A stretch of DNA of 64,000 nt from Pseudomonas hormoni. Its GTDB lineage: Bacteria; Pseudomonadota; Gammaproteobacteria; Pseudomonadales; Pseudomonadaceae. The translations under genes and the position numbers were made by a program. Numbering within the stretch: position 1 is the first letter of the stretch; each line of letters opens with the position of its first letter. Positions 35,664 through 45,831 of this stretch are shown here, piece after piece. The notes beneath the pieces are model-generated. The model was not told the DNA's origin. It searched no databases and worked only from the letters and a program-made list of their open reading frames with translations. The stretch lies in contig NZ_CP075566.1 in the NCBI RefSeq assembly GCF_018502625.1, positions 625,001 through 689,000 of the forward strand, read 5' to 3'.

Positions 35664-38149
35664 CAGGCTTTTCCGGTTTCGGCAGTTTTCTCAAGGTCGC
35701 TGACCATGCGTCTGATACGGTCGGCGAGTTTTTCCGAACTCATGCTTTCGCGCATGCGTTCCACCAGCAGCGGAAACCCGAGGGGCGTAGGACGTTTGAC
35801 GGGATGCACGTCGAGCCTGAGTCGACTGATGCGCTCCAGCGTCTGTTCCAGGCGATGAATATCCAGCTCGTTGCGTAGGACTTCTTCCCCGGCCTGGGCC
35901 AGCAACAAATTCCCGGCGTCGTATTGCTTGAACACTTCGAAGAACAAACCGCTGGAGGCCTGAACCTGGCGCGTACTTTTCGGTGCGCCGGGGTAGCCGG
36001 CGAACACCAGCCCGGCAATCCGTGCGATTTCCCGAAAGCGCCGCAGCGCCAGTTCGCCAGCGTTCAGGCTGGCGAGTACATCGTTCAATAACTGCTCAGG
36101 ACTCAGCAGGCCGGGGTTCAAGACACTGGACCACTCCACACTGGTGGCGCTGAGCAACTCCAGTCCGTAATCGTTGACCGCAATGGAAAACGTCACCGCC
36201 TGTTGCTGACTGACGCGCCATGCCAGCAGACTCGCCAGCCCCAAATGCACCTGACGCCCGGCGAAGGGGAAGAGGAAAAGGTGCCAACCCTCGCGGGATT
36301 TCAGCGTTTCAGCCAGCAGGCTGTTCTCGGTTGGCAATCCGGACCAGCGCTGTTGCACCTCTAATAACGGACGCAGCGCTTCCATTTCCGGACCGACGAA
36401 CTCGCCCTGCGCCGCAGCGCTGAAGCGGGCAACCACCGCTTGGGCCAGCTCGTTGGAAAGTGGCATCCGCCCGCCATTCCAGCGCGGCACCGCGGCTTTC
36501 TTCACTGTGCTGCGTTTAACGTAAGCGGTCATGTTTTCCACACGCACCAACTCCAGCAGCCGGCCGGCAAACAGAAAACCGTCGCCCGGTTTGAGCCGTG
36601 CGATGAAACCCTCCTCGACGCTGCCCAGCTGTTTGCCTCCGCCGCCCTTGCTCCAGAACTTCAGCTGGATGCTTGCGTCGCTGACAATCGTGCCGATGCT
36701 CATGCGATGGCGGCGGGCCAACCGCGCATCCGGCACTCGCCAGACACCCTGTTCATCCGGTTCAACGCGGCGATAATCCGGATACGCCGTCAGGGAAAGC
36801 CCACCGTGGCGTACGAAAGCCAGCGCCCAGGTCCAGTCTTCCACCGTGAGATCACGGTAGGCCCACGCTCCGCGGACTTCTTCATACAACTCATCGGGCA
36901 AAAAACCACCGCCCAACGCCATGCTGACCAGATGCTGAACCAGCACATCCAGGGGTTTATGGGGCGATTCACGGGGTTCGATCCGGTGCCGCGCCACGGC
37001 GTCCTGTGCCGCGGCGGCTTCGATCAACTCCAGGCTGTGAGTCGGCACCAGCGTCACCCGCGACACGCGGCCCGGCGCGTGACCGGAACGACCGGCACGT
37101 TGCATCAGTCGCGCCACGCCTTTGGCCGAGCCGATCTGCAGCACCCGCTCCACTGGCAGGAAGTCCACGCCGAGGTCCAGGCTGGAGGTGCAGACCACCG
37201 CTTTGAGCTGGCCGTCCTTGAGGGCGCGTTCGACCCAGTCGCGGGTGTCGCGTGACAGTGAGCTGTGATGCAGCGCAATCAGCCCGGCCCAATCCGGGCG
37301 GGCTTCCAGCAACGCCTGATACCAGATCTCCGATTGGGCGCGGGTGTTGGTGAACAGCAGGCTGCTGGGGCTCGACGCAACTTCGGCAACCACTTGCGGC
37401 AACATCTTCAACCCGATATGCCCGGCCCATGGAAAACGCTCGATGGCGGGCGGCAACAGCGTGTCGACTTGCAGCGCCTTGCGGGTCTGGCCCTGAACGC
37501 TGATGCCACCACCCTGTGGGATTAATACCTGTTCGGCGTGAGCCTGATTACCCAACGTTGCGGAAACGCCCCACACGATCAGCTCGGGATTCCACCGACG
37601 CAGGCGGGCGAGGGCGAGTTGCAGTTGCACGCCGCGTTTGTTGCCGAGTAATTCGTGCCATTCGTCCACCACCACCATACGCAAGGTCGACAGCGCGGTT
37701 TGCGCGTCGGCACGGGCGAGCATCAGGGTGAGACTTTCCGGCGTGGTGATCAGCGCGGAGGGCAACCGCCGAGTTTGCCGCGCGCGTTCGCTGCTGCTGG
37801 TGTCGCCAGTGCGCAGGCCTACGCTCCACGGGATCTGCAAGTCGCGCAGCGGCTCTTCGAGTGCGCGAGCGGTGTCGGCGGCCAAGGCGCGCATTGGGGT
37901 TATCCACAGCACTGTCAGCGGTTGGGCTAGCAGTTTTCGTTTGCCAGGTTTTTCAGCGGGAGAGACGGCAGAGGCGAAGCGGTTGAGGGCGGCAAACCAG
38001 ACCGCATAGGTTTTACCGGCACCGGTGCTCGCATGCAGCAACCCGGATTGCCCTTTTTTGACGGCGGCCCACACCTGTTTCTGAAAGGCGAACGGTTTCC
38101 AGCCGCGGGCGGTGAACCAGTGTTTTGTGAAGTCGGGGGAGGTTCCCAT
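35663..38149 (-). CDS. lhr: Ligase-associated Lhr-type DEXH helicase
   Basis: The 828-residue protein is the short Lhr-Core form: RecA1 with Walker A STGAGKT (41-47) and DEWH box; RecA2 ([12 protein letters not shown], motif VI); winged-helix and Lhr C-terminal beta-barrel domains. It translocates 3' to 5' on DNA. The P. putida orthologue is encoded with pdeM, an ATP-dependent ligase and an MBL exonuclease. Here the last two lie 5 kb away. Confidence 0.94.
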   Translation of the reverse strand: MGTSPDFTKHWFTARGWKPFAFQKQVWAAVKKGQSGLLHASTGAGKTYAVWFAALNRFASAVSPAEKPGKRKLLAQPLTVLWITPMRALAADTARALEEPLRDLQIPWSVGLRTGDTSSSERARQTRRLPSALITTPESLTLMLARADAQTALSTLRMVVVDEWHELLGNKRGVQLQLALARLRRWNPELIVWGVSATLGNQAHAEQVLIPQGGGISVQGQTRKALQVDTLLPPAIERFPWAGHIGLKMLPQVVAEVASSPSSLLFTNTRAQSEIWYQALLEARPDWAGLIALHHSSLSRDTRDWVERALKDGQLKAVVCTSSLDLGVDFLPVERVLQIGSAKGVARLMQRAGRSGHAPGRVSRVTLVPTHSLELIEAAAAQDAVARHRIEPRESPHKPLDVLVQHLVSMALGGGFLPDELYEEVRGAWAYRDLTVEDWTWALAFVRHGGLSLTAYPDYRRVEPDEQGVWRVPDARLARRHRMSIGTIVSDASIQLKFWSKGGGGKQLGSVEEGFIARLKPGDGFLFAGRLLELVRVENMTAYVKRSTVKKAAVPRWNGGRMPLSNELAQAVVARFSAAAQGEFVGPEMEALRPLLEVQQRWSGLPTENSLLAETLKSREGWHLFLFPFAGRQVHLGLASLLAWRVSQQQAVTFSIAVNDYGLELLSATSVEWSSVLNPGLLSPEQLLNDVLASLNAGELALRRFREIARIAGLVFAGYPGAPKSTRQVQASSGLFFEVFKQYDAGNLLLAQAGEEVLRNELDIHRLEQTLERISRLRLDVHPVKRPTPLGFPLLVERMRESMSSEKLADRIRRMVSDLEKTAETGKA

Positions 38150-38230
38150 GCCGGCGGTGTGTGCTCTGAAAGTGTTCTTTCAGTGACCGCGGCGCGAGTG
38201 AACAAGTTTAATTTTGCGCTTGATCGACAC

Positions 38231-38336
38231 CGCCCCCTGTAGGAGCAGAGCTTGCTCGCGAAGGCGGTGTGTCAGTCCATATCATCCTTTTCTGACACAC
38301 CGCCTTCGCGAGCAAGCTCTGCTCCTACAGGGGGCG
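38231..38336. repeat. REPIN with 45-bp perfect arms
   Basis: CGCCCCCTGTAGGAGCAGAG runs on through TTGCTCGCGAAGGCGGTG to GTCAG; the right arm is its exact reverse complement, around a 16-base centre (38276-38291). It is the longest perfect palindrome in the window and separates the lhr and aot transcription units. Confidence 0.95.
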
Positions 38337-38341
38337 GGGGC

Positions 38342-39106
38342 TTACTTGAGATTACCGCTGAGAAACTGCTTCAACCGCTCACTCTTCGGATTACCCAGCA
38401 CGTCTTCCGGCGCGCCTTCTTCCTCGACCAGTCCCTGATGCAGAAACAACACCTGGCTCGACACCTTGCGGGCGAAGCTCATTTCGTGGGTGACCATGAT
38501 CATGGTCCGGCCTTCTTCGGCCAGGCCCTGGATCACCCTGAGCACTTCACCCACCAGTTCGGGGTCGAGTGCCGAGGTCGGTTCGTCGAACAGCATGACT
38601 TCCGGTTCCATGGCCAGCGCGCGGGCAATGGCGACCCGTTGTTGCTGCCCCCCCGAAAGAAACGCCGGGTACTGGTCCGCCACGCGAGCGGCCAGGCCGA
38701 CCTTGTCGAGATAACGACGGGCGCGGTCTTCGGCTTCCTGCTTGCTGCAACCCAGCACCCGGCGCGGCGCCATGGTGATGTTTTCCAGCACGGTCATGTG
38801 GCTCCACAGGTTGAAGTGCTGGAACACCATGGCCAGGCGCGTGCGGATCTTTTGCAGTTCATCGGGGTTGGCCACGTGCATGCCGTGGCGATCCTTGATC
38901 ATGCGTATGTCCTGACCGTCCAGGGTCATGGCGCCATCGTTGGGTTGTTCGAGAAAGTTGATGCAGCGCAGAAAGGTACTTTTACCCGAGCCGCTGGCGC
39001 CGATCAGGCTGATGACGTCGCCGGTGTTGGCCTTGAGTGAAACGCCTTTGAGCACATGATGATCGCCATAGCTTTTATGCAGGCCTTCGATGGTCAGTTT
39101 GTACAT
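38342..39106 (-). CDS. aotP: Arginine/ornithine ABC transporter ATPase AotP
   Basis: The 254-residue ABC ATPase has Walker [10 protein letters not shown] (36-44), Q-loop FQHFNLW, signature [15 protein letters not shown], Walker [14 protein letters not shown] and H-loop VTHEMSFA. As the last gene of aotJQMOP it powers uptake of arginine and ornithine. In P. aeruginosa argR follows; here a REPIN and lhr follow instead. Confidence 0.93.
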   Translation of the reverse strand: MYKLTIEGLHKSYGDHHVLKGVSLKANTGDVISLIGASGSGKSTFLRCINFLEQPNDGAMTLDGQDIRMIKDRHGMHVANPDELQKIRTRLAMVFQHFNLWSHMTVLENITMAPRRVLGCSKQEAEDRARRYLDKVGLAARVADQYPAFLSGGQQQRVAIARALAMEPEVMLFDEPTSALDPELVGEVLRVIQGLAEEGRTMIMVTHEMSFARKVSSQVLFLHQGLVEEEGAPEDVLGNPKSERLKQFLSGNLK

Positions 39107-39119
39107 GGGGCATGCATCC

Positions 39120-40238
39120 TCAAGGCGAAAGTAGGTAGCCGCTGCGATAGGCTTCGGTGCCCGCGACGTGGGCGATCACCATGCCGGCAGTGGCCATGCG
39201 CCGCAGCGAGCGGGCGTACATCAGCCCGGCGACGGTGCAGTGAATGGGGGTGACGCGATCATTGACCGGGTCGATGATTTCGGCGACCAGTTGCCCGGCT
39301 TCGAGGTATTCCCCCGGTAGCGCGGTGAACACCAGCAAACCGCCGACGGGCGTGGCCACCGGTTCGACGGCGGCCAGCGGCGTGGCGGGATACGGCAGCT
39401 CCGGCAGTGGCGCCGGTTCGCCGGCAATCGCGCCGAAGTGAATCAGGTAGTCGATCAGCGCCTGGCAATCGAGGCTGGCCAATGGATGATTGACGTCGCC
39501 CTGGCCGCGCAATTCGACAGTGACCGAGTAGCTGCCCGGCGGAATGTCGAAGTGTTCGCCGAAGCGCTCTTTCAGCTGCCACCAGAGCAGGGTGAAGCAT
39601 TCGTCGAACGACTGGCCGCCGGAATCGGTGGCCAGCAGACTGGCTTCGGCACCGATGTAGCGGGCCAACGGCTCGACCTGCGGCCAGGCCTCCGGCGTGG
39701 TGTAGAGGTGCGCGACGGCTTCGAAATCGCAATGCAGGTCCAGCACCATGTCCGCATCACAGGCCAGTCGTTGCAGGATCAGGCGCTGGGACTGCAGTTG
39801 GGTGCTGGCGGTCTGTCGCGCCAGTGCCTGACGCAGGCTGCTGCGGATCAGGTCGAGGTTGCGCTGCGGATCGTCGCCGAGCTGACCTTCGATCTCATTG
39901 CCGACTTCTTCGCTCAGGTCGACGAACCAGCGGTTAAAGTTCTGGCCGCTTTCGAGCTCGTAGCGGCCCAGCGGCACATCCATCAGCACTTGTTCGAGGC
40001 CGACCGGGTTGGCCACCGGCACCAGCACGATTTCGCTGCGCAGGCGGCCGGCGGCTTCGAGCTCCGCCAGGCGCTGCTTGAGGTGCCAGGCGACCAGCAT
40101 GCCGGGCATTTCATCGGCGTGCAGGGACGCCTGGATATAGATCTTGCCTTGGGCCGCCGTCGGGCCGAAGTGGAAACTGTGGATCTGTCGCGCGGTCCCT
40201 GGCAGCGGGGCCAGCAGGTCATGTATCTGGTGGCGCAT
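39120..40238 (-). CDS. aotO: AotO, succinylglutamate desuccinylase/aspartoacylase-family protein
   Basis: The 372-residue protein has the zinc-carboxypeptidase-like motifs of the AstE/ASPA family: HADEMPG (HxxE), the downstream DLHCDFEAV with a third His, and a C-terminal beta domain. In P. aeruginosa the equivalent gene lies between aotM and aotP and is dispensable for transport; its substrate is unknown. ATG 40238 is preferred over a TTG two codons upstream. Confidence 0.85.
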   Translation of the reverse strand: MRHQIHDLLAPLPGTARQIHSFHFGPTAAQGKIYIQASLHADEMPGMLVAWHLKQRLAELEAAGRLRSEIVLVPVANPVGLEQVLMDVPLGRYELESGQNFNRWFVDLSEEVGNEIEGQLGDDPQRNLDLIRSSLRQALARQTASTQLQSQRLILQRLACDADMVLDLHCDFEAVAHLYTTPEAWPQVEPLARYIGAEASLLATDSGGQSFDECFTLLWWQLKERFGEHFDIPPGSYSVTVELRGQGDVNHPLASLDCQALIDYLIHFGAIAGEPAPLPELPYPATPLAAVEPVATPVGGLLVFTALPGEYLEAGQLVAEIIDPVNDRVTPIHCTVAGLMYARSLRRMATAGMVIAHVAGTEAYRSGYLLSP

Positions 40239-40250
40239 TTGCAAGAAGTC

Positions 40251-40961
40251 CTAGTGGGTCGGCCCGAGGAACGCCAGCCATCGGCGTTCGGCGAGGCGGA
40301 ACAGGCCGACCAGCGCAAAGGTAACGGTTAGGTAGATCAGCGCGGCGATGCCGAACGACTGGAAGGTCAGGAAGGTCGCCGAGTTGGCGTCCCGCGCGAC
40401 TTTCAGGATGTCCGGAATGGTCGCGGTGAACGCCACGGTGGTCGAGTGCAGCATCAGAATCACTTCGTTGCTGTAATAAGGCAATGAGCGACGCAGCGCC
40501 GACGGCATGATCACGTAGGCATACAGCTTCCAGCCGGTCAGACCGTAGGCCTTCGCCGCTTCGACTTCACCATGGGCCATGCTGCGAATCGCCCCGGCGA
40601 AAATCTCCGTGGTGTAGGCGCAGGTGTTCAGAGCGAAGGCGAGGATGGTGCAGTTCATCGCGTCGCGAAAGAACGCATCGAGTATCGGCTGCTCCCGCAC
40701 GGCGGCCAGGCTGTAGATCCCGGTGTAGCAAATCAGCAGCTGGATATACAGCGGCGTCCCGCGGAACAGGTAAGTGTAGAACTGCACCGGCCAGCGAATG
40801 TAGAAATGCGGCGACACCCGGGCGATGGACAGCGGGATCGACACCAGAAAACCGATGACGATGGAGGCGGTCAGCAGCCACAGGGTCATGGCCAGGCCGG
40901 TGATGTTGTTGCCGTCGCTATAAAGGAAGGGTTTCCAGTATTCCTGAAGGAGTTCGATCAT
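40251..40961 (-). CDS. aotM: Arginine/ornithine ABC permease AotM
   Basis: The 236-residue inner-membrane permease has five or so helices and the EAA-type loop HGEVEAAKAYGLTGWKLYAY. It pairs with AotQ to form the channel. Its start overlaps the aotQ stop by four bases (ATGA). Confidence 0.92.
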   Translation of the reverse strand: MIELLQEYWKPFLYSDGNNITGLAMTLWLLTASIVIGFLVSIPLSIARVSPHFYIRWPVQFYTYLFRGTPLYIQLLICYTGIYSLAAVREQPILDAFFRDAMNCTILAFALNTCAYTTEIFAGAIRSMAHGEVEAAKAYGLTGWKLYAYVIMPSALRRSLPYYSNEVILMLHSTTVAFTATIPDILKVARDANSATFLTFQSFGIAALIYLTVTFALVGLFRLAERRWLAFLGPTH

Positions 40962-41686
40962 CGTACGGCCTCCCGGGAACCGGCGGCGTAGCGACGTTCA
41001 AGCCAGCGCAGGATGAAGTTGGAAGCACTGGTGATCAGCAGGTAAATCACCGCCGCCAGCACCAGGAAATAGAACAGCTGATAGGTGCTTTTGCCGGCGT
41101 CCTGCGCCGCCTTGACCAGGTCGGCGAGGCCGATGATCGACACCAGCGCGGTGGCCTTGAGCATCACCATCCAGTTATTGCCGATGCCCGGCAGGGCGAA
41201 GCGCATCATTTGCGGAAACACCACGATCCAGAAGCGCTGGCCACGTTTGAGGCCATACGCGGTGGCGGCTTCGACCTGGCCACGCGGCACCGCGAGAATC
41301 GCGCCGCGGAAGGTTTCGGTGAAGTACGCGCCATAAATGAAGCCCAGGGTGATGACCCCGGCGCTGAACGGGTTGATCTCGATGTATTCCCATTCCATGA
41401 AATCGGTGAACGACGTCAACCAGGTCTGCAGGCTATAGAAGATCAGCAGCATCAGCACCAGGTCCGGCACGCCGCGAATCAGCGTGGTGTAGACCTGCGC
41501 CGGAACGCGCACCAGTTTGACTTTAGACAGTTTGGCACTGGCGCCGAGCAGGCCGAGCAACACGGCCACCAGCAGCGACAACGCCGATAATTTGATGGTC
41601 ATCCAGGTGCCTTCCATCAGCAACGGACCGAAGCCCTTGAGGCTGAAGGCTGAGAGCCCCAGATTTTGTAAGAGAGTTTCGAACAT
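40958..41686 (-). CDS. aotQ: Arginine/ornithine ABC permease AotQ
   Basis: The 242-residue HisM/HisQ-type permease has the EAA loop RGQVEAATAYGLKRGQRFWI. It is translationally coupled to aotM by overlap and separated from aotJ by a terminator-like hairpin. Confidence 0.92.
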   Translation of the reverse strand: MFETLLQNLGLSAFSLKGFGPLLMEGTWMTIKLSALSLLVAVLLGLLGASAKLSKVKLVRVPAQVYTTLIRGVPDLVLMLLIFYSLQTWLTSFTDFMEWEYIEINPFSAGVITLGFIYGAYFTETFRGAILAVPRGQVEAATAYGLKRGQRFWIVVFPQMMRFALPGIGNNWMVMLKATALVSIIGLADLVKAAQDAGKSTYQLFYFLVLAAVIYLLITSASNFILRWLERRYAAGSREAVR

Positions 41687-41708
41687 AAATCAGCAACCTG
41701 ATCGGATG

Positions 41709-41738
41709 AAAAAAGCGCCCATCGCGAGATGGGCGCCG
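41709..41738 (-). terminator. Attenuator-like hairpin between aotJ and aotQ
   Basis: GCGCCCATC (41715-41723) and GATGGGCGC (41728-41736) form a perfect stem with a GCGA/TCGC loop, followed on the minus strand by six T. It lies just after the aotJ stop and should make the binding protein more abundant than the permeases. Confidence 0.8.
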
Positions 41739-41742
41739 GGCA

Positions 41743-42525
41743 TTATTTGCCGCTGTACAGATTCAGATCGCCAAAGTGTTTCTTCTGAATGGTGGCGTAG
41801 GTGCCATCGTCGTGTAACGCTTTGATACCTTTATCCAAAAGTGCCTTGAGGTCTTTGTTACCTTTCGAGATACCGACAGCCGTTTTGGCCGGCAGCAATT
41901 CGCTGTCAACCGGCTTGCTGACGTCGTAATCGGCACCTTGGGGCGACTTCAGGAAGCCCAATTCGGCCTGCAGCATGTCCTGGATACCGGCGTCGAGACG
42001 ACCGGAAGTCAGGTCGGAATACACCTGGTCCTGGTTCTGATAGGCCTGGGTTTTCACGCCCGCCTTGTCCAGAACGGCTTTGGCATAGGCTTCCTGGATG
42101 GTGCCTTGTTCGTAGCCGACGGTTTTGCCCTTGAGGGACGCGACGTCTGCGGTGACGCCAGAACCCTTCTTGAATACATAAGCGGTTGGGCCGGAGAACA
42201 GCTCGCTGGAGAAGTCGATGACTTTTTCGCGGGCCGGGGTGACGGTCATCGAAGAGATCACACCGTCGAATTTATTGGCCTTCAGGCCCGGAATCATGCC
42301 GTCGAAATCGCTTTCGACCCATTTGCACTTGACCTTCAGCTCGGCGCAGATTGCGTTCCCCAGATCGATGTCGAAGCCAACCAGGCTACCGTCGGCCGCT
42401 TTCGACTCGAACGGTGCATAGGAAGGGTCAACGCCAAAACGCAGTTCTTTGTATTCCTTGGCCAGCGCGGAGCCGGCAGCCATGCACAACGCCAGTGCAG
42501 AAAGGGTCAGCAATGCTTTTTTCAT
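41743..42525 (-). CDS. aotJ: Arginine/ornithine periplasmic binding protein AotJ
   Basis: The 260-residue protein has a signal peptide (MKKALLTLSALALCMAAGSA then LA) and the SBP family 3 signature GFDIDLGNAICAELKVKCKW. It captures ligand in the periplasm for AotQM-P. It is the first gene of the operon, and the promoter lies in 42526-42730. Confidence 0.94.
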   Translation of the reverse strand: MKKALLTLSALALCMAAGSALAKEYKELRFGVDPSYAPFESKAADGSLVGFDIDLGNAICAELKVKCKWVESDFDGMIPGLKANKFDGVISSMTVTPAREKVIDFSSELFSGPTAYVFKKGSGVTADVASLKGKTVGYEQGTIQEAYAKAVLDKAGVKTQAYQNQDQVYSDLTSGRLDAGIQDMLQAELGFLKSPQGADYDVSKPVDSELLPAKTAVGISKGNKDLKALLDKGIKALHDDGTYATIQKKHFGDLNLYSGK

Positions 42526-42734
42526 TATTCAATCCCTAAGAACCAATATGAGCGCTTGTGGCGCAGAATTATTGTTACTGGAAAGCGTAAGACCTAATGA
42601 AAGTAGCAATTTCCGAACCAGAGTGCCGAACAAGCGTTTTAAAAGGTGATTCAGGAAATGGCTGGGCGGGATTTATGCACGAAAACGGGCGCCGGTAAAT
42701 GGCTGCACCAAATGAGGTCGAGCGAACGCAATCC

Positions 42735-42833
42735 TGTGGCGAGGGAGCTTGCTCCCGCTCGACTGCGCAGCAGTCGCAAATTTCTAAAGCGGGACCGCTT
42801 CGCGGTCCAGCGGGAGCAAGCTCCCTCGCCACA
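42735..42833. repeat. REPIN (TGTGGCGAGGGAGCTTGC class)
   Basis: TGTGGCGAGGGAGCTTGCTC and its exact reverse complement form the arms; inner segments also pair. This is a second REP sequence class, recurring at 48413, 54802 and 60260. Confidence 0.9.
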
Positions 42834-42843
42834 AAGGTCCCTT

Positions 42844-44529
42844 TCAGCCCAATAAATCCTGCAGGGTTCCAAGATTGTCAGCCTCTTCCACCGACTTATC
42901 CTGCCGCCACCGCAGCATCCGAGGAAATCGCACCGCGATACCGCTCTTGTGCCGCTTCGACAGAGCAATCCCCTCAAACCCCAATTCAAACACCAGGCTC
43001 GGTTTCACGCTGCTGACCGGTCCAAATTTCTCCACCGTGGTCTTGCGCACGATGCTGTCGACCTGGCGCATTTCTTCATCGGTGAGCCCCGAGTACGCCT
43101 TGGCGAACGGCACCAACGTGCGTTCGCTGGCATCGGGCGGGCCGTCCCACACGGCGAAGGTGTAATCGCTGTAGAGACTGGCCCGGCGGCCATGCCCGCG
43201 TTGCGCGTAGATCAGCACCGCGTCGACGCTGAACGGGTCGACTTTCCATTTCCACCAGACGCCCATGTCCTTGGTGCGGCCGACGCCATACAACGCGTCG
43301 CGGGCCTTGAGCATCATGCCTTCGACGCCGAGGCTGCGGGAGGCTTCGCGTTGGCGGGCGAGGTCGAACCAGTCTTCCCCGGTGAGCACGGGGGAGGGTA
43401 GTAGCACCGGGTTGTTGCAGTGAGCGATGACCTGCTCCAGTTGGGTGCGCCGCCTGGCTTGAGGCTGGTTGCGCCAGTCTTCGCCCGCCCATTCCAGCAA
43501 GTCATAGGCGAGGACAACCACCGGCACTTCATCGAGGATTTTCTTGCCCAGGGTTTTACGGCCGATCCGCTGTTGCAGCAGGGCGAACGGTTGCACCGCG
43601 GGCGGCGTTGGCGCCAATGGATCGAAGGCATCTTCGGTTGGTGGCGCGGTTTTCCAGGCCACGATTTCACCGTCGATCACCGTGCCGTCGGGCAGGCCGT
43701 GGACCAGGCTGTCGAGTTCGGGAAAGCGTTCGGTGACCAGCTCTTCACCGCGCGACCAGATCCACAGTCGGCCGTCGCGCTTGACCACTTGGGCGCGGAT
43801 GCCATCCCACTTCCATTCCACTTGCCAGTGGTTGGCCGGGCCGAGCAACCCTTCGAACTGTTCGACCGGTTGCGACAGTGCATGAGCCAGAAAAAACGGA
43901 TACGGCTGGCCGCCGCGCTGAGCATGTTCGTCCGACGATTCGGCGGCGATCAGTTTCAGGTAACTGGCTGCGTTCGGGCGATTGGACAGGTCGGTGTAAC
44001 CCACCAGCCGCTGGGCCACGCGTTTGCTGTCGAGCTGCGCCATGGCCGCCAGGGCGCGGGTCACCAACAGCTTTGAAACGCCGACGCGGAAACTGCCGGT
44101 GATCAGTTTGATGCAAAGCATCAGGCTGGGGCGGTCCAGTTGCGACCAGAGTCTGGGCAGCTGTTCGGCGAGCACTTCGGGAGATTCGCCGCGCAACGGC
44201 AGCAGTTTTTCTTCGATCCACACCGCCAATCCGTCGGTGGAGCTGTGGGGCGTTTCGGGCAGTACCAGCGAGATGGTTTCCGCCAGATCGCCGACCGCCT
44301 GATAACTCTCCTCGAACAGCCACGGCGACAGGCCGGAATACGCCACGGCGAGTTCACGCAGAATGCGCACTGGCACCAGTTGGCGAGGTCGTCCGCCGGA
44401 CAGAAAGTACACCGCCCATGCGGCGTCTTCCGGCGCGGCCTGGGCGAAATAATGCTGCATCGCCGCGAGTTTGGCGTTGCTCGAGGTCGTGGCATCCAGT
44501 TCCGCATACAACTCGGCGAAAGCCTTCAT
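42844..44529 (-). CDS. ATP-dependent DNA ligase of the Lhr/PdeM repair module
   Basis: The 561-residue protein has an N-terminal ligase DNA-binding domain (1-210) and a nucleotidyltransferase domain with the adenylation motif EWKWDGIR (Lys240). The OB-fold carries the KWKVDPFSVDAVLIYAQRGH segment. It seals nicks using ATP. It overlaps the upstream exonuclease gene by four bases. It lacks the phosphoesterase and primase domains of LigD, so it is not an NHEJ ligase. Confidence 0.92.
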   Translation of the reverse strand: MKAFAELYAELDATTSSNAKLAAMQHYFAQAAPEDAAWAVYFLSGGRPRQLVPVRILRELAVAYSGLSPWLFEESYQAVGDLAETISLVLPETPHSSTDGLAVWIEEKLLPLRGESPEVLAEQLPRLWSQLDRPSLMLCIKLITGSFRVGVSKLLVTRALAAMAQLDSKRVAQRLVGYTDLSNRPNAASYLKLIAAESSDEHAQRGGQPYPFFLAHALSQPVEQFEGLLGPANHWQVEWKWDGIRAQVVKRDGRLWIWSRGEELVTERFPELDSLVHGLPDGTVIDGEIVAWKTAPPTEDAFDPLAPTPPAVQPFALLQQRIGRKTLGKKILDEVPVVVLAYDLLEWAGEDWRNQPQARRRTQLEQVIAHCNNPVLLPSPVLTGEDWFDLARQREASRSLGVEGMMLKARDALYGVGRTKDMGVWWKWKVDPFSVDAVLIYAQRGHGRRASLYSDYTFAVWDGPPDASERTLVPFAKAYSGLTDEEMRQVDSIVRKTTVEKFGPVSSVKPSLVFELGFEGIALSKRHKSGIAVRFPRMLRWRQDKSVEEADNLGTLQDLLG

Positions 44530-45560
44530 GGCAGCACCTCGGCGCTCTCGGGTTCGGGGGTAGCGATGTCTTCTTCATCGTCGCCGTACTCGGTGCTGAA
44601 CCCTTGGGCGTCGAGACCTTGTTCGCGCAAATGGCGCACCAGGACCGCCACCGAACCGTGGGTGACCATGACGCGCTCGGCGCCGGTCTGCTCGATGGCC
44701 CAAAGCAGGCCCGGCCAGTCAGCGTGGTCGGATAACACGAAGCCACGGTCGACACCGCGACGGCGCCGCGTGCCGCGCAAACGCATCCATCCGCTGGCAA
44801 AGCCGTCGCTGTAGTCACCGAAACGGCGCATCCAGGTGCTGCCGCCAGCGGAAGGCGGGGCCAGGATGAGCGCCTTGCGCATCATCGTGTCGCTCTTGTT
44901 TACGTCGCCGGCGTAGATCGTCGGCGGCAAATAAACGCCGCTCTCGCGATACACCCGGTTCAGTGGTTCTATGGCGCCATGCACCAGAATGGGGCCGAGG
45001 CCGGCGTCGATGCCGTGGAGAATTCGCTGCGCTTTGCCAAAGGAATAGCAAAACAGCACGCTGGCCTTGTCTTCGGCGGCGTTGGCTTGCCACCACTGAT
45101 TGATCTCGGCAAACACCTGCGCCTGGGGCTGCCAGCGGTAGATCGGCAGGCCAAACGTCGATTCGGTGATGAAGGTGTGGCAGCGCACCGGCTCAAAGGG
45201 CGCGCAGGTGCCGTCGGGCTCGATCTTGTAATCCCCCGAGGCGACCCAGACTTCGCCGCCGTATTCCAGGCGCACCTGTGCCGAACCGAGCACATGACCG
45301 GCGGGGTGAAAACTCAAGGTGACGCCGTGGTGCACCAGCCGTTCGCCATACGCCAGCGTTTGCAGGTTGATGTCCTGACCCAGTCGCGCGCGCAAAATCC
45401 CTTCGCCGGGCGCGGCCGCGAGATAGTGCTGGTTGCCGCCTCGGGCATGGTCGCCGTGGGCGTGGGTGATGACCGAACGCTCTACCGGCCGCCACGGGTC
45501 GATATAGAAATCGCCGGCGGGGCAGTACAAACCTTCGGGACGCGCGATAACAAGATCCAT
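44526..45560 (-). CDS. Ligase-associated MBL-fold DNA exonuclease
   Basis: The 344-residue metallo-beta-lactamase-fold protein has the metal motif THAHGDHARGG (H33, H35, D37, H38), GDYKIEPDG and SDHADWPGLL, in the SNM1/CPSF-like layout. It is the fourth member of the Lhr-PdeM-ligase module. It is the first gene of this two-gene unit, translationally coupled to the ligase by an ATGA overlap. Confidence 0.92.
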   Translation of the reverse strand: MDLVIARPEGLYCPAGDFYIDPWRPVERSVITHAHGDHARGGNQHYLAAAPGEGILRARLGQDINLQTLAYGERLVHHGVTLSFHPAGHVLGSAQVRLEYGGEVWVASGDYKIEPDGTCAPFEPVRCHTFITESTFGLPIYRWQPQAQVFAEINQWWQANAAEDKASVLFCYSFGKAQRILHGIDAGLGPILVHGAIEPLNRVYRESGVYLPPTIYAGDVNKSDTMMRKALILAPPSAGGSTWMRRFGDYSDGFASGWMRLRGTRRRRGVDRGFVLSDHADWPGLLWAIEQTGAERVMVTHGSVAVLVRHLREQGLDAQGFSTEYGDDEEDIATPEPESAEVLP

Positions 45561-45648
45561 GTTGTTACCAAAATGGAGGGACTTGTTAGCTATGAGGTTT
45601 GGGCGAGGCCAGAAGTTCTATCGATATTTCACAGGAAAATGACATTCC

Positions 45649-45816
45649 AATGTGGGAGCGGGCCTGTGTGGCGAGGGGATTTATCCCCGTTCGGCTGCGA
45701 AGCAGTCGCAAACCTGATAAATGCGGTTTTTATGAGATACCGCAATCACAGGTTCAGGGCCGCTTCGCGACCCAACGGGGATAAATCCCCTCGCCACACA
45801 GGCCCGCTCCCACATT
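45649..45816. repeat. Nested compound REP palindrome, 168 bp
   Basis: An outer pair (AATGTGGGAGCGGGCCTGTG) encloses an inner pair (GTGGCGAGGGGATTTATCCC) and further GCGAAGCAGTCGC / GGCCGCTTCGCGA pairing. Two REP classes are thus nested in one element. Confidence 0.85.
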
Positions 45817-45831
45817 TGGACGTGGTGACCT

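Noticed and set aside
42844..44529. ATP-dependent ligase as part of a Ku/LigD end-joining system
   Set aside because: No Ku gene and no LigD primase or phosphoesterase domains; the coupled MBL exonuclease and nearby lhr-pdeM identify the Lhr module.
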